From contig NZ_BARG01000061.1 in NCBI RefSeq assembly GCF_000376565.1, forward strand, positions 112,834-176,833: DNA of 64,000 nt, written 5' to 3'. This document shows, piece by piece, positions 41,320 through 49,876 of this stretch. Numbering within the stretch: the stretch's first letter is position 1; each line of letters begins with the position of its first letter. The stretch is from Streptomyces hokutonensis. Its GTDB lineage: Bacteria > Actinomycetota > Actinomycetes > Streptomycetales > Streptomycetaceae. The position numbers and the translations under genes were made by a program. Below the pieces are notes generated by a model. It was given only the letters and a program-made list of their open reading frames with translations. It did no database searches and had not been told where the DNA came from.

Positions 41320-42309
41320 ATGCGTCGCTTCCTCGCGTTCCTCGGCGCCGGCTTTCTCGTCGGCGCGCTCGCCCTGCCCGCAGCTGCCGCCGACGGTGAC
41401 GGCAAGGGCGACAAGGGGTTCACGATCACCGACTCCCGGATCACCGAGTCCAGCGGGCTCGCCGCCTCGCACCTCCACCCCGGCATCTACTGGACGCACA
41501 ACGACAGCAACGACGGCCCGTACATCTACGCCGTCGACAGCGGCACCGGCAAGACGGTCGCCACCGTCACCTTCAGCGGAGTCGGCAAGCCGCGTGACGT
41601 CGAGGCCATCTCCATCGGGCCGGACAACCAGATCTACGTCGGCGACATCGGCGACAACCTCGACGGGACCTGGGCCTACGTCTGGATCTACAAGCTGCCC
41701 GAGCCGAAGGTGCTCAAGGACCAGACGATCCGGGCCACGCAGTACGTCGTGAAGTACTCGGACGGGGCACGCAACGCCGAATCGCTGGTCGTGCATCCCA
41801 AGACCGGGCGCGTCTACATCATCGACAAGAAGGAGGACGGCGGGCATCTCTTCGAGGGCCCGGCCAAGCTCTCCTCCTCCGGCACCAACTACTTCAAGCC
41901 CATCGCCTCCGTCGACCTCTGGGCCACCGACGCCGCCTTCTCCCCCAACGGCCAACAGCTCGCCGTACGCGGCTACTTCGGCGGTATCTACTACGACTGG
42001 AACGGCGGCAGGATCAAGCGCAAGGGGCGTCTCGACGTGCCCTTGCAGGGGCAGGGGGAGTCCGTCAGCTACTCCGCCGACGGGACCAAGCTGATGTACG
42101 GCAGCGAGGGCACCGACAGCCCGGTGCAGGCCGAGGACGCGCCCGACGGAGCCTCGTCCGCGTCCAAGTCCCCCTCGGAGGGCGGCAGTTCGGCGAGCGG
42201 CGACGACGGGGGCAGTAGCTCGGGGAAGAACCTGAAGGTGGGCGCCGTCGCCGTCCTGATCGTCTTCGGAGCCGTGATCGGGCTGCGGAGACTCACCCGC
42301 CGCAACTGA
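41320..42309 (+). CDS. Surface-anchored beta-propeller protein
   Basis: A 329-residue exported protein. Sec signal MRRFLAFLGAGFLVGALAL, cleavage near AAAA at 24. The body has propeller-like repeats (YIYAVDSGTGKTVATVTF, DVEAISIGPDNQIYVGDIGDN, ESLVVHPKTGRVYIIDKKE, DAAFSPNGQQLAVRGY). A Ser/Gly/Asp-rich stalk of about 50 residues leads to one C-terminal membrane helix (VGAVAVLIVFGAVIGL) and basic RRLTRRN, so the propeller faces outward. No sortase signal. The ligand is unknown. The end overlaps the convergent TetR gene by 17 bp. Confidence 0.82.
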   Translation: MRRFLAFLGAGFLVGALALPAAAADGDGKGDKGFTITDSRITESSGLAASHLHPGIYWTHNDSNDGPYIYAVDSGTGKTVATVTFSGVGKPRDVEAISIGPDNQIYVGDIGDNLDGTWAYVWIYKLPEPKVLKDQTIRATQYVVKYSDGARNAESLVVHPKTGRVYIIDKKEDGGHLFEGPAKLSSSGTNYFKPIASVDLWATDAAFSPNGQQLAVRGYFGGIYYDWNGGRIKRKGRLDVPLQGQGESVSYSADGTKLMYGSEGTDSPVQAEDAPDGASSASKSPSEGGSSASGDDGGSSSGKNLKVGAVAVLIVFGAVIGLRRLTRRN

Positions 42310-43087
42310 ACTCTCGGTTCCCGCCCCGCTGTTGGACCAGGACCTCGAGCCCGTCCAGGATGCGGCCCAGTCCGAACTCGAAGTGGTCGAAGCCGACGGT
42401 GAAGGTGTCGGGGGAGAGGGAGGCGAGGGTCGGGTAGGCGCCGGTGGCCATGGCCTTCTCCAGGGAAGGGACCTGGGCGCCGTAGAACTCCGCGTCGGTC
42501 AGGCCGGTGGAGCGGGCCGCCTCCTCCTGGTGGACCTGGGTGCGGGCGGCGCCGACGACGTAGCCGTCGATCATGACGACCGTCGAGACGAGTTCCGGGT
42601 CGGTCAGGCCCATCGGGCGGATGCGGCCGAGCAGGTGCTCCAGGGTGGCGAGGGCGCGCGGGCCGAGCAGCGGGCGGGACTGGTTGACGCGCAGCAGCCA
42701 GGGGTGGCGGCGGTGGACGGCGAGCGCGTCGCGGGCGGCTGTCTCCAGGGCGGCGCGCCAACCGGCGGCGGTGGCTTGGGTGTTGGGCCGGTCCGGGAAG
42801 CGGACGCGGTCCAGCATCAGGTCGAGGAGTTCGGCCTTCCCGGGGACGTACCGGTACAGCGACATCGCGCCCGTGCCCAGGTCGGTGGCCACCCGCCGCA
42901 TGGAGACCGCGTCGAGCCCCTCCTCGTCCGCGATGCGGATGGCCGCGTCCACGATCCGGTCGACGCTCAGGCCCGGCTTCGGGCCGCGGCTGGGGCGGGG
43001 GCCGGTGTCCCACAGCAGTTCGAGGGTGCGGCCGATGTCACCGCTGCCGCTGGATTCCTGACCGCCGCTCGCCGGCCTGCTCGTCAT
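42293..43087 (-). CDS. TetR-family regulator of the adjacent DrrAB-type exporter
   Basis: A 264-residue repressor. The HTH is LSVDRIVDAAIRIADEEGLDAVSMRRVATDLGTGAMSLYRYVPGKAELLDLM (residues about 40-92, given in overlapping reads), with the recognition part GTGAMSLYRYV. The C-terminal half (GWRAALETAARDALAVHRRHPWLL) matches the TetR_C group found with tetracycline- and anthracycline-type pumps. It is divergent from drrA/drrB genes and separated from them by a clear palindrome, so it very probably represses them until a drug binds. Confidence 0.9.
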   Translation of the reverse strand: MTSRPASGGQESSGSGDIGRTLELLWDTGPRPSRGPKPGLSVDRIVDAAIRIADEEGLDAVSMRRVATDLGTGAMSLYRYVPGKAELLDLMLDRVRFPDRPNTQATAAGWRAALETAARDALAVHRRHPWLLRVNQSRPLLGPRALATLEHLLGRIRPMGLTDPELVSTVVMIDGYVVGAARTQVHQEEAARSTGLTDAEFYGAQVPSLEKAMATGAYPTLASLSPDTFTVGFDHFEFGLGRILDGLEVLVQQRGGNREFSCGG

Positions 43088-43116
43088 GGGGGGAGTCTAG
43101 GTCCGCAGCGAAAACC

Positions 43117-43152
43117 GAGTACACCGTACGCACCATCGGATACGGTGCACTC
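43117..43152. promoter_or_regulatory. TetR operator
   Basis: GAGTACACCGTA (43117-43128) and TACGGTGCACTC (43141-43152) pair at 11 of 12 positions around a 12-base spacer. The site lies between the divergent tetR and drrA-type genes and probably overlaps both promoters. Confidence 0.75.
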
Positions 43153-43172
43153 AGTTCGGGAGGGAGGCAACC

Positions 43173-44174
43173 ATGAGCAGCGACGGATACGTCGTGCAGG
43201 CCGAAGGGCTGGAGAAGCGCTACGGCGACAAGCGCGCCCTCGACGGCTTCGACCTCGCTGTCCGCGAGGGCACCGTGCACGGCCTGCTCGGCCCGAACGG
43301 CGCCGGCAAGACCACCGCCGTACGCATCCTCTCCACGCTCGTCCGGCTCGACGGCGGCAGCGCGACCGTCGCCGGACTCGACGTGGCCCGGCAGCCGCGC
43401 CAGGTGCGTTCGCGCATCGGCCTCACCGGCCAGTACGCGGCGATCGACGAGATCCTCACCGGGCGGCAGAACCTGGAGATGTTCGGCCGCCTCTTCCATC
43501 TCGGGCGCAGACGGGCCAAGTTGAGGGCGACCCAACTCCTGCGCCAGTTTGACCTGGAGGCCGCTGCGGACAAGGGCGCGGGCGGCTACAGCGGTGGCAT
43601 GCGGCGACGGCTGGACCTGGCCGCGTCGATGATCCTCGCCCCGGCCGTCCTCTTCCTCGACGAACCCACCACCGGCCTCGACCCACGCAGCCGGGGCGAA
43701 GTCTGGGAAGCCGTAAGGGAGTTGGTGGCGGACGGCACCACCGTCCTCCTCACCACCCAGTACCTGGAGGAGGCCGACCGGCTGGCCTCCCGCATCACCG
43801 TCATCGACCACGGCCGGGCCATCGCCGACGACACCCTCGACGGCCTGAAGAACCGCGTCGGCGGCGACCGCGTCGAGGTCGTGGTCCGCGAACCCGCCCA
43901 CATCCCCTACGCGTTGCAGGCCGTCGCCCGGGTCGCCCACGGCGGCGAACCGGAGGCCGACATCGCGGAGCTGCGCGTCCACGCGCCCGTCGCCGACCGG
44001 GTGGGCTCGCTCACCGAAGTGGCCCGGTTCCTCCAGCACTACGGCATCCCGGTCGAGGACATCGGCCTGCGCCGCCCGAGCCTGGACGACGTGTTCCTAC
44101 GGCTGACGGGCCGCCGTACCGAGGAGGAACCGGCGCCGGAACCGGAACCGGAGACCGAGGGGGCGGCGGTATGA
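43173..44174 (+). CDS. ABC transporter ATPase, DrrA type
   Basis: A 333-residue ATP-binding subunit of a drug exporter (daunorubicin-resistance family). Walker A is GPNGAGKTTAVRIL near residue 40, Q-loop region GLTGQYAAIDEILTG, signature YSGGMRRRLDLAASMI, Walker B VLFLDEPTTGLDPRSR, and H-loop TTQYLEEADRLA, the usual DrrA form. The C-terminal 100 residues hold the DrrA extension (LRRPSLDDVFLRLTGRR). GGGAGGGAGG lies seven bases before the ATG. It overlaps the permease gene as ATGA. Confidence 0.93.
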   Translation: MSSDGYVVQAEGLEKRYGDKRALDGFDLAVREGTVHGLLGPNGAGKTTAVRILSTLVRLDGGSATVAGLDVARQPRQVRSRIGLTGQYAAIDEILTGRQNLEMFGRLFHLGRRRAKLRATQLLRQFDLEAAADKGAGGYSGGMRRRLDLAASMILAPAVLFLDEPTTGLDPRSRGEVWEAVRELVADGTTVLLTTQYLEEADRLASRITVIDHGRAIADDTLDGLKNRVGGDRVEVVVREPAHIPYALQAVARVAHGGEPEADIAELRVHAPVADRVGSLTEVARFLQHYGIPVEDIGLRRPSLDDVFLRLTGRRTEEEPAPEPEPETEGAAV

Positions 44175-45040
44175 GCAGTGCCTCGACGGCGGACGGCACC
44201 GGGCGGACGTACCGCAGACGCCCCCAGCACGGCCGCCTCTTCTGGACGGTCGCCGACTGCTGGAACGTCGTGCGGCGCGGCCTGACCCACTACCGGCGCC
44301 AACCGGTCAGCATCCTCTGGCAGTTGGGCTTCCCGATCCTGTCCGTGCTGCTGTACGGGTACGTCTTCGGCAAGGCCATCCAGGTGCCGGGCGGCGGCGA
44401 CTACAAGGCGTTCCTGATGCCGGGGATGTTCGTGATGACCGTCGCCATGGGCTTCGTCTCCACGGCGACGATTTTTGTCAACGACTCCAAGAAGGGTGTC
44501 ATCGACCGGTTCCGCTCCATGCCGATGGCGCCGTCCGCGGTGGTCGCGGGCCGGGGCGCGACCGATCTCATCGTCTCCTGCGCCGAGTTGGGCATCATGA
44601 TGGCCACGGCGTACGGCATGGGCTGGCGCCCGGAGTTCGGCACGGGCCCGCTCTTCGGCTACGGCCTCGGCTTCGTGAAGGCGGTCGTCCTCCTCCTCTC
44701 CCTGCGCTTCGCGCTGATCTGGGTGGGCGTCTGGCTGGGGTTGCTGCTGCCGGGCCCCGAGCAGGTGGGCGGCCTCTTCGCGATCGTCTTCCCGCTGACG
44801 ATGATCTCCAGCATCTACGTCTCCCCGCAGCAGATGCCCCACTGGCTCGGCCAGGCCGCCCTCTGGAACCCCCTCTCCTCCACGGCCGGCGCCACCCGGG
44901 CACTCTTCGGCGCACCGACCGCGAGGGGAGCGTCCTGGCCGGAACAGCACGCGCTGCTCCTGGCCGGGGCATGGCCGGCCGCGCTGACGCTGCTGTTCCT
45001 GCCGCTGGCGATACGGAGATTCCGCAGGCTGAGCCGCTAG
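44171..45040 (+). CDS. ABC-2 type permease, DrrB type
   Basis: A 289-residue membrane subunit with six helices, partner of the ATPase upstream. Family signs are the cytoplasmic start CWNVVRRGLTHYRRQPVSIL, MPGMFVMTVAMGFVSTATIFV, the loop DRFRSMPMAPSAVVAGR, and ISSIYVSPQQMPHWLGQAALWNP. Start overlaps the ATPase stop. Together with TetR it forms a self-contained export module for an amphipathic drug. The mobile-looking element at 45046 begins six bases after its stop. Confidence 0.93.
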   Translation: MSSASTADGTGRTYRRRPQHGRLFWTVADCWNVVRRGLTHYRRQPVSILWQLGFPILSVLLYGYVFGKAIQVPGGGDYKAFLMPGMFVMTVAMGFVSTATIFVNDSKKGVIDRFRSMPMAPSAVVAGRGATDLIVSCAELGIMMATAYGMGWRPEFGTGPLFGYGLGFVKAVVLLLSLRFALIWVGVWLGLLLPGPEQVGGLFAIVFPLTMISSIYVSPQQMPHWLGQAALWNPLSSTAGATRALFGAPTARGASWPEQHALLLAGAWPAALTLLFLPLAIRRFRRLSR

Positions 45041-45045
45041 GGCCG

Positions 45046-45166
45046 GTCTGACAATTCCCGTCTAACTCGCGACGCCATGCACGCACGCTCGCCGCACCGG
45101 GCGCAGACCCAAGTACGTCCCGTACGAGGGTCCACGCCCGGCACGCCGAGAGCGGAATTGTCAGAC
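45046..45166. mobile_element. 121-bp MITE-like element
   Basis: Perfect 13-bp terminal inverted repeats, GTCTGACAATTCC (45046-45058) and GGAATTGTCAGAC (45154-45166), bound a short GC-rich segment with no gene. It abuts drrB on the left and a truncated sigma-factor fragment on the right, as expected for a non-autonomous insertion. I cannot name the parent insertion sequence; a target duplication is not obvious, though AGACC repeats partly next to the right end. Confidence 0.6.
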
Positions 45167-45365
45167 AGACCCTGGGGCCTGCCCGGCAGATCAGGCCCCA
45201 GCTCGCCCGGTCGGCGATCGCGCGCCGGCGGCCGCAGGCGCGCACCAGGGTCTCCTGGACCAGGTCCTCGGCGGCCTCACGGCTGCCGGTCAGGACCAGG
45301 GCGCCGCGGAACAACGTCCGCGAGCGGGTCGCGACGAAGGAGTCGAAGTCCGTCCCCGCGTCCAT
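45167..45365 (-). pseudogene. N-terminal remnant of an ECF (SigE-family) sigma factor
   Basis: From an ATG at 45365: MDAGTDFDSFVATRSRTLFR, then GALVLTGSREAAEDLVQETLVRA, a good sigma region 2 start of the SigE-type family. Similarity fades after RRRAIADRA, about 50 residues in, and the reading enters the MITE-like element. Regions 3 and 4 are absent, so it cannot act as a sigma factor. Confidence 0.65.
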
Positions 45366-45590
45366 ACCGACGGACGCCGCTTCGCCCCGGCCGCGACGCC
45401 CGGACCGACCGCTTCGACCCGCCTCGGAAAGCAGTGCATTCCACTTCGCTGCCAGAGCCACACCGCTCCTCCCTTCCTGTCCCCCTATGAGCGCGGAGCG
45501 GCCCTTTCTGCTGCACCGGTTCCTTGAGACGTGGGTCACACAACGGGGGGGTGGGGTGGGGGAGTCGGGGGTCGAACCTGTGCGCGCTCG

Positions 45591-46208
45591 CTACGCCGTG
45601 CCGTCCCGCTTCGCGCCCACGCACAACCAGACGTAGGCGAGGTCGAGCACGCTGCACATGATGCCGAGGCCGAGCAGGAACCCGTCGTGCTGAAGGGCGC
45701 CGAAGAGGATCGTGGGCGCGAGCGTGCCGAGCCACTTGGCGACCGCGATCGTCACCGACTGCCCGCGCAGCCCGCGCCGGGCCACGAACACCGCGATGAA
45801 CAGGGCGGACATCAGCAGGTTCTGGAGAAACGCCGAGTAGCCGGCCCCGTCCTCCGCGCCGAACTTCGCCAGGAACAGCCACTGCACGGCGAACGACATG
45901 CCGAACGGCAGCACGCTCAGGCCCGCGAACATCCGTGGTGTGACGAACGACGGGAACTCGGCGCGGCCGTACCGGAAGAACGTGTACACGATCACCGCGT
46001 CGGCGATGCCCCACACCAGGTTGATGCCGCCCTGCACCGACGGGTCGAAGGCCAGGTTGTGCACCGCGTACGTCCACTCCCACGCGAAGTTCAGGCCCAG
46101 CGCCACGGCCGGCATGGCGTAGGTGCGTTCACGGAAACCGACCCGGATCGCCTCGACGTACACGATCGTCCAGGCGATGCCGCTCGCGAGGATGAGGGAG
46201 AGATGCAT
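45591..46208 (-). CDS. Seven-helix membrane protein resembling transmembrane terpene cyclases
   Basis: A 205-residue integral membrane protein with about seven helices. The pattern SGIAWTIVYVEAIRVGFRERTYAMP, then VALGLNFAWEWTYAVHNL and GINLVWGIADAVIVYTFFRYGR, is that of the Pyr4/PaxB-like membrane terpene cyclases, in which the Glu of the FAWE segment and a late Asp are needed for protonation; here CSVLDLAYVWL near the C-terminus offers that Asp. Bacterial relatives act on prenylated indoles or other meroterpenoids. No prenyltransferase or epoxidase lies within the window, so the substrate is unknown. AGGAGACGCAG precedes the ATG. Confidence 0.65.
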   Translation of the reverse strand: MHLSLILASGIAWTIVYVEAIRVGFRERTYAMPAVALGLNFAWEWTYAVHNLAFDPSVQGGINLVWGIADAVIVYTFFRYGRAEFPSFVTPRMFAGLSVLPFGMSFAVQWLFLAKFGAEDGAGYSAFLQNLLMSALFIAVFVARRGLRGQSVTIAVAKWLGTLAPTILFGALQHDGFLLGLGIMCSVLDLAYVWLCVGAKRDGTA

Positions 46209-46273
46209 CTGCGTCTCCTGCTGTGGATCTCTGAGAGGTCGCGCGGACGCTAGCAGCCACCCCTGCCTGTCCA

Positions 46274-47098
46274 CTACCCGCGCGGCAACGACGTGTTGGT
46301 GATGGGGAGTTGCTGCGTCGCCCCCGCCACATACATGTCCCTGGGCGCCGTGCGCAGCGCGAACGTGTCGTCGTATCCGGTGACGCGGACCGACAGGACG
46401 AAGGAGCCGTTGTACGTGGCGATCGTCTTCACGTCGTACTCCTGCTCCCAGTAGGTCTGGAGGAAGACCTCGGTGCCCGCGGGCTGGACGCCCTTGGGGA
46501 GGGTGACGCGGCCCGAGACGGTGAGGATGTCGCCGGACTTCACCTTCTTCTTGCTGACCCGGTAACTGACCGAGCTGGCAAGGGTGTTGGCGTTCACGGT
46601 GGTGTCCGCGTAGTAGCCGTCCTGCGGGGTGTTGAGGTTGCCGTCCACGTCGTAGAGGGCCGTGATGTCCACCCCCTGCTGGACGTTGAGCAGGCTGCTG
46701 CCGCCGGTGTGGTCGATGTCGACGCCGGGAATCGTGAACTTCCCGTTCGCGTCGGTGACCGGTGTGCCCAGGTCGCGCGGCTCGTAGTAGGTGGGGTCGA
46801 TCGGGTCGCCCCACGGGTTCCAGGTGCTGAACTTGACGACTTCCTGGACCGTGACGGGGATGTGCGGCGCGGGTGTGCCGTCGGCCTTGGTGACCGTGCC
46901 GGTGACGTCGACGCGGCGGTTGCCGTAGCTGGTGGCGGCCGGGTTGGTGGTCACCTTCAGGACGTAGGCGTCGCCGGGGGACGCGTCCGAGGGTGTCGCG
47001 GAGGCGGCGGGCGCGGACAGGACGCCGGCGGCGAGCAGCAGCGCGGCGGTGGCGGCGAGCCGCGCCGACAGGGACTTCCGGGGCATGGGACTGGGCAT
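46274..47098 (-). CDS. Secreted Ig-like domain protein
   Basis: A 274-residue exported protein. Sec signal residues 1-35 (KSLSARLAATAALLLAAGVLS, cleavage after ASA). Two Ig/CarboxypepD-reg-like beta domains follow: VDVTGTVTKADGTPAPHIPVTVQ with PVTDANGKFTIPGVDIDHTG, and LTVSGRVTLPKGVQPAGTEVFL with GSFVLSVRVTG. These look like adhesive or stalk domains, with no enzyme motif. GGAGTTGCCCC precedes the ATG. It resembles in plan, not sequence, the paralogue pair at 26-28 kb. Confidence 0.75.
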   Translation of the reverse strand: MPSPMPRKSLSARLAATAALLLAAGVLSAPAASATPSDASPGDAYVLKVTTNPAATSYGNRRVDVTGTVTKADGTPAPHIPVTVQEVVKFSTWNPWGDPIDPTYYEPRDLGTPVTDANGKFTIPGVDIDHTGGSSLLNVQQGVDITALYDVDGNLNTPQDGYYADTTVNANTLASSVSYRVSKKKVKSGDILTVSGRVTLPKGVQPAGTEVFLQTYWEQEYDVKTIATYNGSFVLSVRVTGYDDTFALRTAPRDMYVAGATQQLPITNTSLPRG

Positions 47099-47285
47099 GG
47101 GGCAACTCCAACTTCGGTCGGGAGTGGAGGAGTTGCGCCGCGGAGGTGCGACGCAACGGGTTCGACCGGTGGTGTGAGGTGGGAGTTGTTCCCTGTGCTG
47201 TCCCTGTTACGCGGCTGTGGCGGGAGGTTGATTTGTCCCGGTTCCGGGTTCACCTCGATGTCGGGCGCACGCCGCCCGCCGTCTT

Positions 47286-47342
47286 CTACGACGACGGAGG
47301 GCGCCCCGCGACCAGCTCGGCGGGGCGCCCTCCGTGTCGTAG
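47286..47342 (-). terminator. Terminator of serC
   Basis: A stem of 23 pairs with one extra base (core ACGGAGGGCGCCCCGC / GCGGGGCGCCCTCCGT) and a 10-base loop, 22 bases beyond the serC stop. It is among the strongest hairpins in the window. Confidence 0.8.
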
Positions 47343-47363
47343 CCGAAAAGGCCTAGCCGGAAG

Positions 47364-48482
47364 TCAGAGCTTCTCGATCACATAGTCGATGCACTTCGTC
47401 AGCGCCTCGACGTCCGCCGGGTCGATCGCCGGGAACATCGCCACGCGGAGCTGGTTGCGGCCGAGCTTGCGGTAGGGCTCGGTGTCGACGATGCCGTTGG
47501 CGCGCAGGACCTTGGCGATGGCCGCCGCGTCGATCTCGTCGGCGAAGTCGATGGTGCCGATGACCTGCGAGCGCTTGGTGGCGTCCGCGACGAAGGGGGT
47601 CGCGTACTTGGAGCTCTCGGCCCAGCTGTAGAGGCGGCTGGAGGAGTCCTTCGTGCGGGCCGTCGACCAGGCCAGGCCGCCCTGGCCGTTGATCCACTCC
47701 AGCTGCTCGTTGAGGAGGAACAGGGTGGACAGGGCCGGGGTGTTGTACGTCTGGTTCTTGCGCGAGTTGTCGATCGCCGTGGGGAGCGAGAAGAACTCCG
47801 GGACGTGGCGGCCGGACGCGTGGATACGCTCCGCGCGCTCGATCGCGGCGGGGGAGAACACGCCGATCCACAGGCCGCCGTCGGAGGCGAAGGACTTCTG
47901 CGGGGCGAAGTAGTAGACGTCCGTCTCGGCGATGTCGACCGGGAGGCCGCCCGCGCCCGAGGTGGCGTCCACGAGGACCAGCGCGCCCTCGTCGGCGCCC
48001 GCCACGCGCTTGATCGGAGCCGCCACACCCGTCGACGTCTCGTTGTGCGTGAACGCGTACACGTCGACGCCCGCCTCGGCGGCCGGCTCCGGGTGCGTGC
48101 CGGGGTCGGAGGAGATCACCGTCGGCTCGGCCAGCCACGGGGCGAGCTTGGCGGCCTTGGCGAACTTGGAGCTGAACTCGCCGAACGTCAGGTGCTGCGA
48201 CTTGTTGTCGATGAGGCCGTGGGTCGCGACGTCCCAGAAGGCCGTCGAGCCGCCGTTGCCGAGGACGACCTCGTAGCCCTCGGGCAGGGAGAACAGCGCG
48301 GAGACGCCCTCGCGCACCTTGCCGACCAGGTTCTTCACCGGGGCCTGGCGGTGGGAGGTGCCCAGCAGAGACGTACCGGTGGCGGCCAGCGCGTCCAGCG
48401 CCTCCGTCCGCACCTTGGAGGGGCCAGCGCCGAACCGTCCGTCGGCGGGCTTGATGTCAGCGGGAATCTCGATATCAGCCAC
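47364..48482 (-). CDS. serC: Phosphoserine aminotransferase
   Basis: A 372-residue PLP enzyme of serine biosynthesis, converting 3-phosphohydroxypyruvate and glutamate to phosphoserine. It is the actinobacterial form: RFGAGPSKVRTEAL at the N-terminus, SHRQAPVKNLVGKVREGV, and LVDATSGAGGLPVDI leading to YYFAPQKSFASDGG, where Lys196 should hold PLP. The C-terminal NQLRVAMFPAIDPADVEALTKC fits. GTG start at 48482. A very strong terminator follows, so it is probably transcribed alone. Confidence 0.96.
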   Translation of the reverse strand: MADIEIPADIKPADGRFGAGPSKVRTEALDALAATGTSLLGTSHRQAPVKNLVGKVREGVSALFSLPEGYEVVLGNGGSTAFWDVATHGLIDNKSQHLTFGEFSSKFAKAAKLAPWLAEPTVISSDPGTHPEPAAEAGVDVYAFTHNETSTGVAAPIKRVAGADEGALVLVDATSGAGGLPVDIAETDVYYFAPQKSFASDGGLWIGVFSPAAIERAERIHASGRHVPEFFSLPTAIDNSRKNQTYNTPALSTLFLLNEQLEWINGQGGLAWSTARTKDSSSRLYSWAESSKYATPFVADATKRSQVIGTIDFADEIDAAAIAKVLRANGIVDTEPYRKLGRNQLRVAMFPAIDPADVEALTKCIDYVIEKL

Positions 48483-48539
48483 GAGCCGGAGCGTATCCCC
48501 TCGGTGAAACCGGACGGAAACGCGTCCGTTCGATGAGAC

Positions 48540-48564
48540 GGCCGGAGAGACGACCCCTCCGGCC
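48540..48564 (-). terminator. Terminator of the conservon operon
   Basis: GGCCGGAG / CTCCGGCC, a perfect 8-bp stem with a 9-base loop, 28 bases after the stop of the last conservon gene. Confidence 0.6.
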
Positions 48565-48591
48565 CCCTCCGGCCCGTCCGCGGACGGTGAG

Positions 48592-49821
48592 CTACGGCGC
48601 CAGCCGCACCGGCAGCTCGAAGAGGTCGTTCTGCGTCACCACCGGCTTGTTGCGGAGCTCGGACGCCGGGACCGCCAGGTCCAGCTGCGGGAAGCGCTCG
48701 TAGAGGGCCGGGAGCGCCACGTCCGCCTCCAGCCGGGACAGGGCCGCGCCGGGGCAGACGTGCGGGCCGTGGCCGAAGGAGATGTGCCGGTTCTCGCTGG
48801 TGCGGGTGATGTCGAACTCGCCCGCCGTCGGCCCGTGCGCCTGCTCGTCGCGGCCGATCGCGGCGTACGACACGATCAGCGCGTCCCCGGCCGGCAGGAC
48901 CTTGTCGCCGACCTGGACGTCCTCCGTGGCGAAGCGGATCAGGACGTGCGAGGTGGGCGTGGAGTGGCGCAGGGTCTCCTCGACCACCGAGGACCAGTCG
49001 GCCTCGCCGGCCAGCACCAGGGCGCGCTGGACGGGGTGCGTCGACAGGTTGACGACCGCGTTCACGATCAGCGAGATCGTCGTCTCGTGGCCCGCCGCGA
49101 CCATCAGCTGCAGCGTGGAGACGATCTCCTCGTCGGTGAGATGGTCGCCGTCCTCGGAGGCCGCGATGAGGGCCGACGTCAGGTCGTCGCCCGGCTCCGC
49201 GCGCTTGGCCGCGACCGTCGCCGCCATGATGCCCGCGAGTTCCGTCAGCGTCGCGATCACCTCGGCCGGCGGGGTCTGCGTCGAGAAGAACTTCTCGAAC
49301 AGCTCCTTCAGGCGCGGGAGCCGGGACTCCGCTATGCCCATGAGGTCGGCGATGACGTACATGGGCAGCGGATACGCGAACTCCGCCTTCAGGTCGACGA
49401 CTTCACCCTCGGCCGCCTCGACTCCGTCGAGCAGCCCCTCCGTCAGCTTCGCGATCCGCTCCCGCATCTGCTCCACCCGGCGCGGGGTGAGCGCCTGCGC
49501 GACCAGTGTGCGCATCCTGCGGTGGTCGGCGCCGTCCACGGTCAGCATGGAACGGCCCGGGTTGGCCAGCCCGATCAGCGGCCAGTCCGGGGGTATCTCC
49601 CCGCGCTGCCAGGCCCCCCACACGTTGATGTCCTTCACCAGCCGCGGATCCGTGAGCAGCTGTTTCGCCTCGGCGTGACGGGTCACGGCCCATACGGGCA
49701 CCCCACCGGGGAGTTCTACGGCGGCCAGCGGACCGGCCGCACGAAGCCTGGCGCTCTCGCCGTCCAGGTCGCCGACGAAGGGGTCCAGGACGATACGGGT
49801 CTCTTCGGTACCGGTGCTCAT
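48592..49821 (-). CDS. Cytochrome P450, CYP154-like, conservon-linked
   Basis: A 409-residue P450. The oxygen-binding helix has MVAAGHETTISLIVNAV, the ExxR motif is intact (EETLRHSTP, Glu282/Arg285), and the heme loop is FGHGPHVCPGAALSR with Cys356. In Streptomyces conservons the last gene is often a CYP154-type enzyme paired with a CYP157, as here. The substrate is unknown; CYP154 members act on steroids and polyketides in vitro. ATG 49821 is preceded by GGAGGCGATCCCGT, 55 bases after the CYP157 stop. Confidence 0.92.
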   Translation of the reverse strand: MSTGTEETRIVLDPFVGDLDGESARLRAAGPLAAVELPGGVPVWAVTRHAEAKQLLTDPRLVKDINVWGAWQRGEIPPDWPLIGLANPGRSMLTVDGADHRRMRTLVAQALTPRRVEQMRERIAKLTEGLLDGVEAAEGEVVDLKAEFAYPLPMYVIADLMGIAESRLPRLKELFEKFFSTQTPPAEVIATLTELAGIMAATVAAKRAEPGDDLTSALIAASEDGDHLTDEEIVSTLQLMVAAGHETTISLIVNAVVNLSTHPVQRALVLAGEADWSSVVEETLRHSTPTSHVLIRFATEDVQVGDKVLPAGDALIVSYAAIGRDEQAHGPTAGEFDITRTSENRHISFGHGPHVCPGAALSRLEADVALPALYERFPQLDLAVPASELRNKPVVTQNDLFELPVRLAP

Positions 49822-49876
49822 ACGGGATCGCCTCCAGGGCAGGGCTCATGGCCAACGGGCAAAGGGAACTCGGAAC

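Noticed and set aside
45591..49821. A terpene biosynthetic gene cluster formed by the membrane cyclase-like gene and the two P450s
   Set aside because: The P450s belong to the overlapping conservon operon, and serC with a strong terminator lies between.
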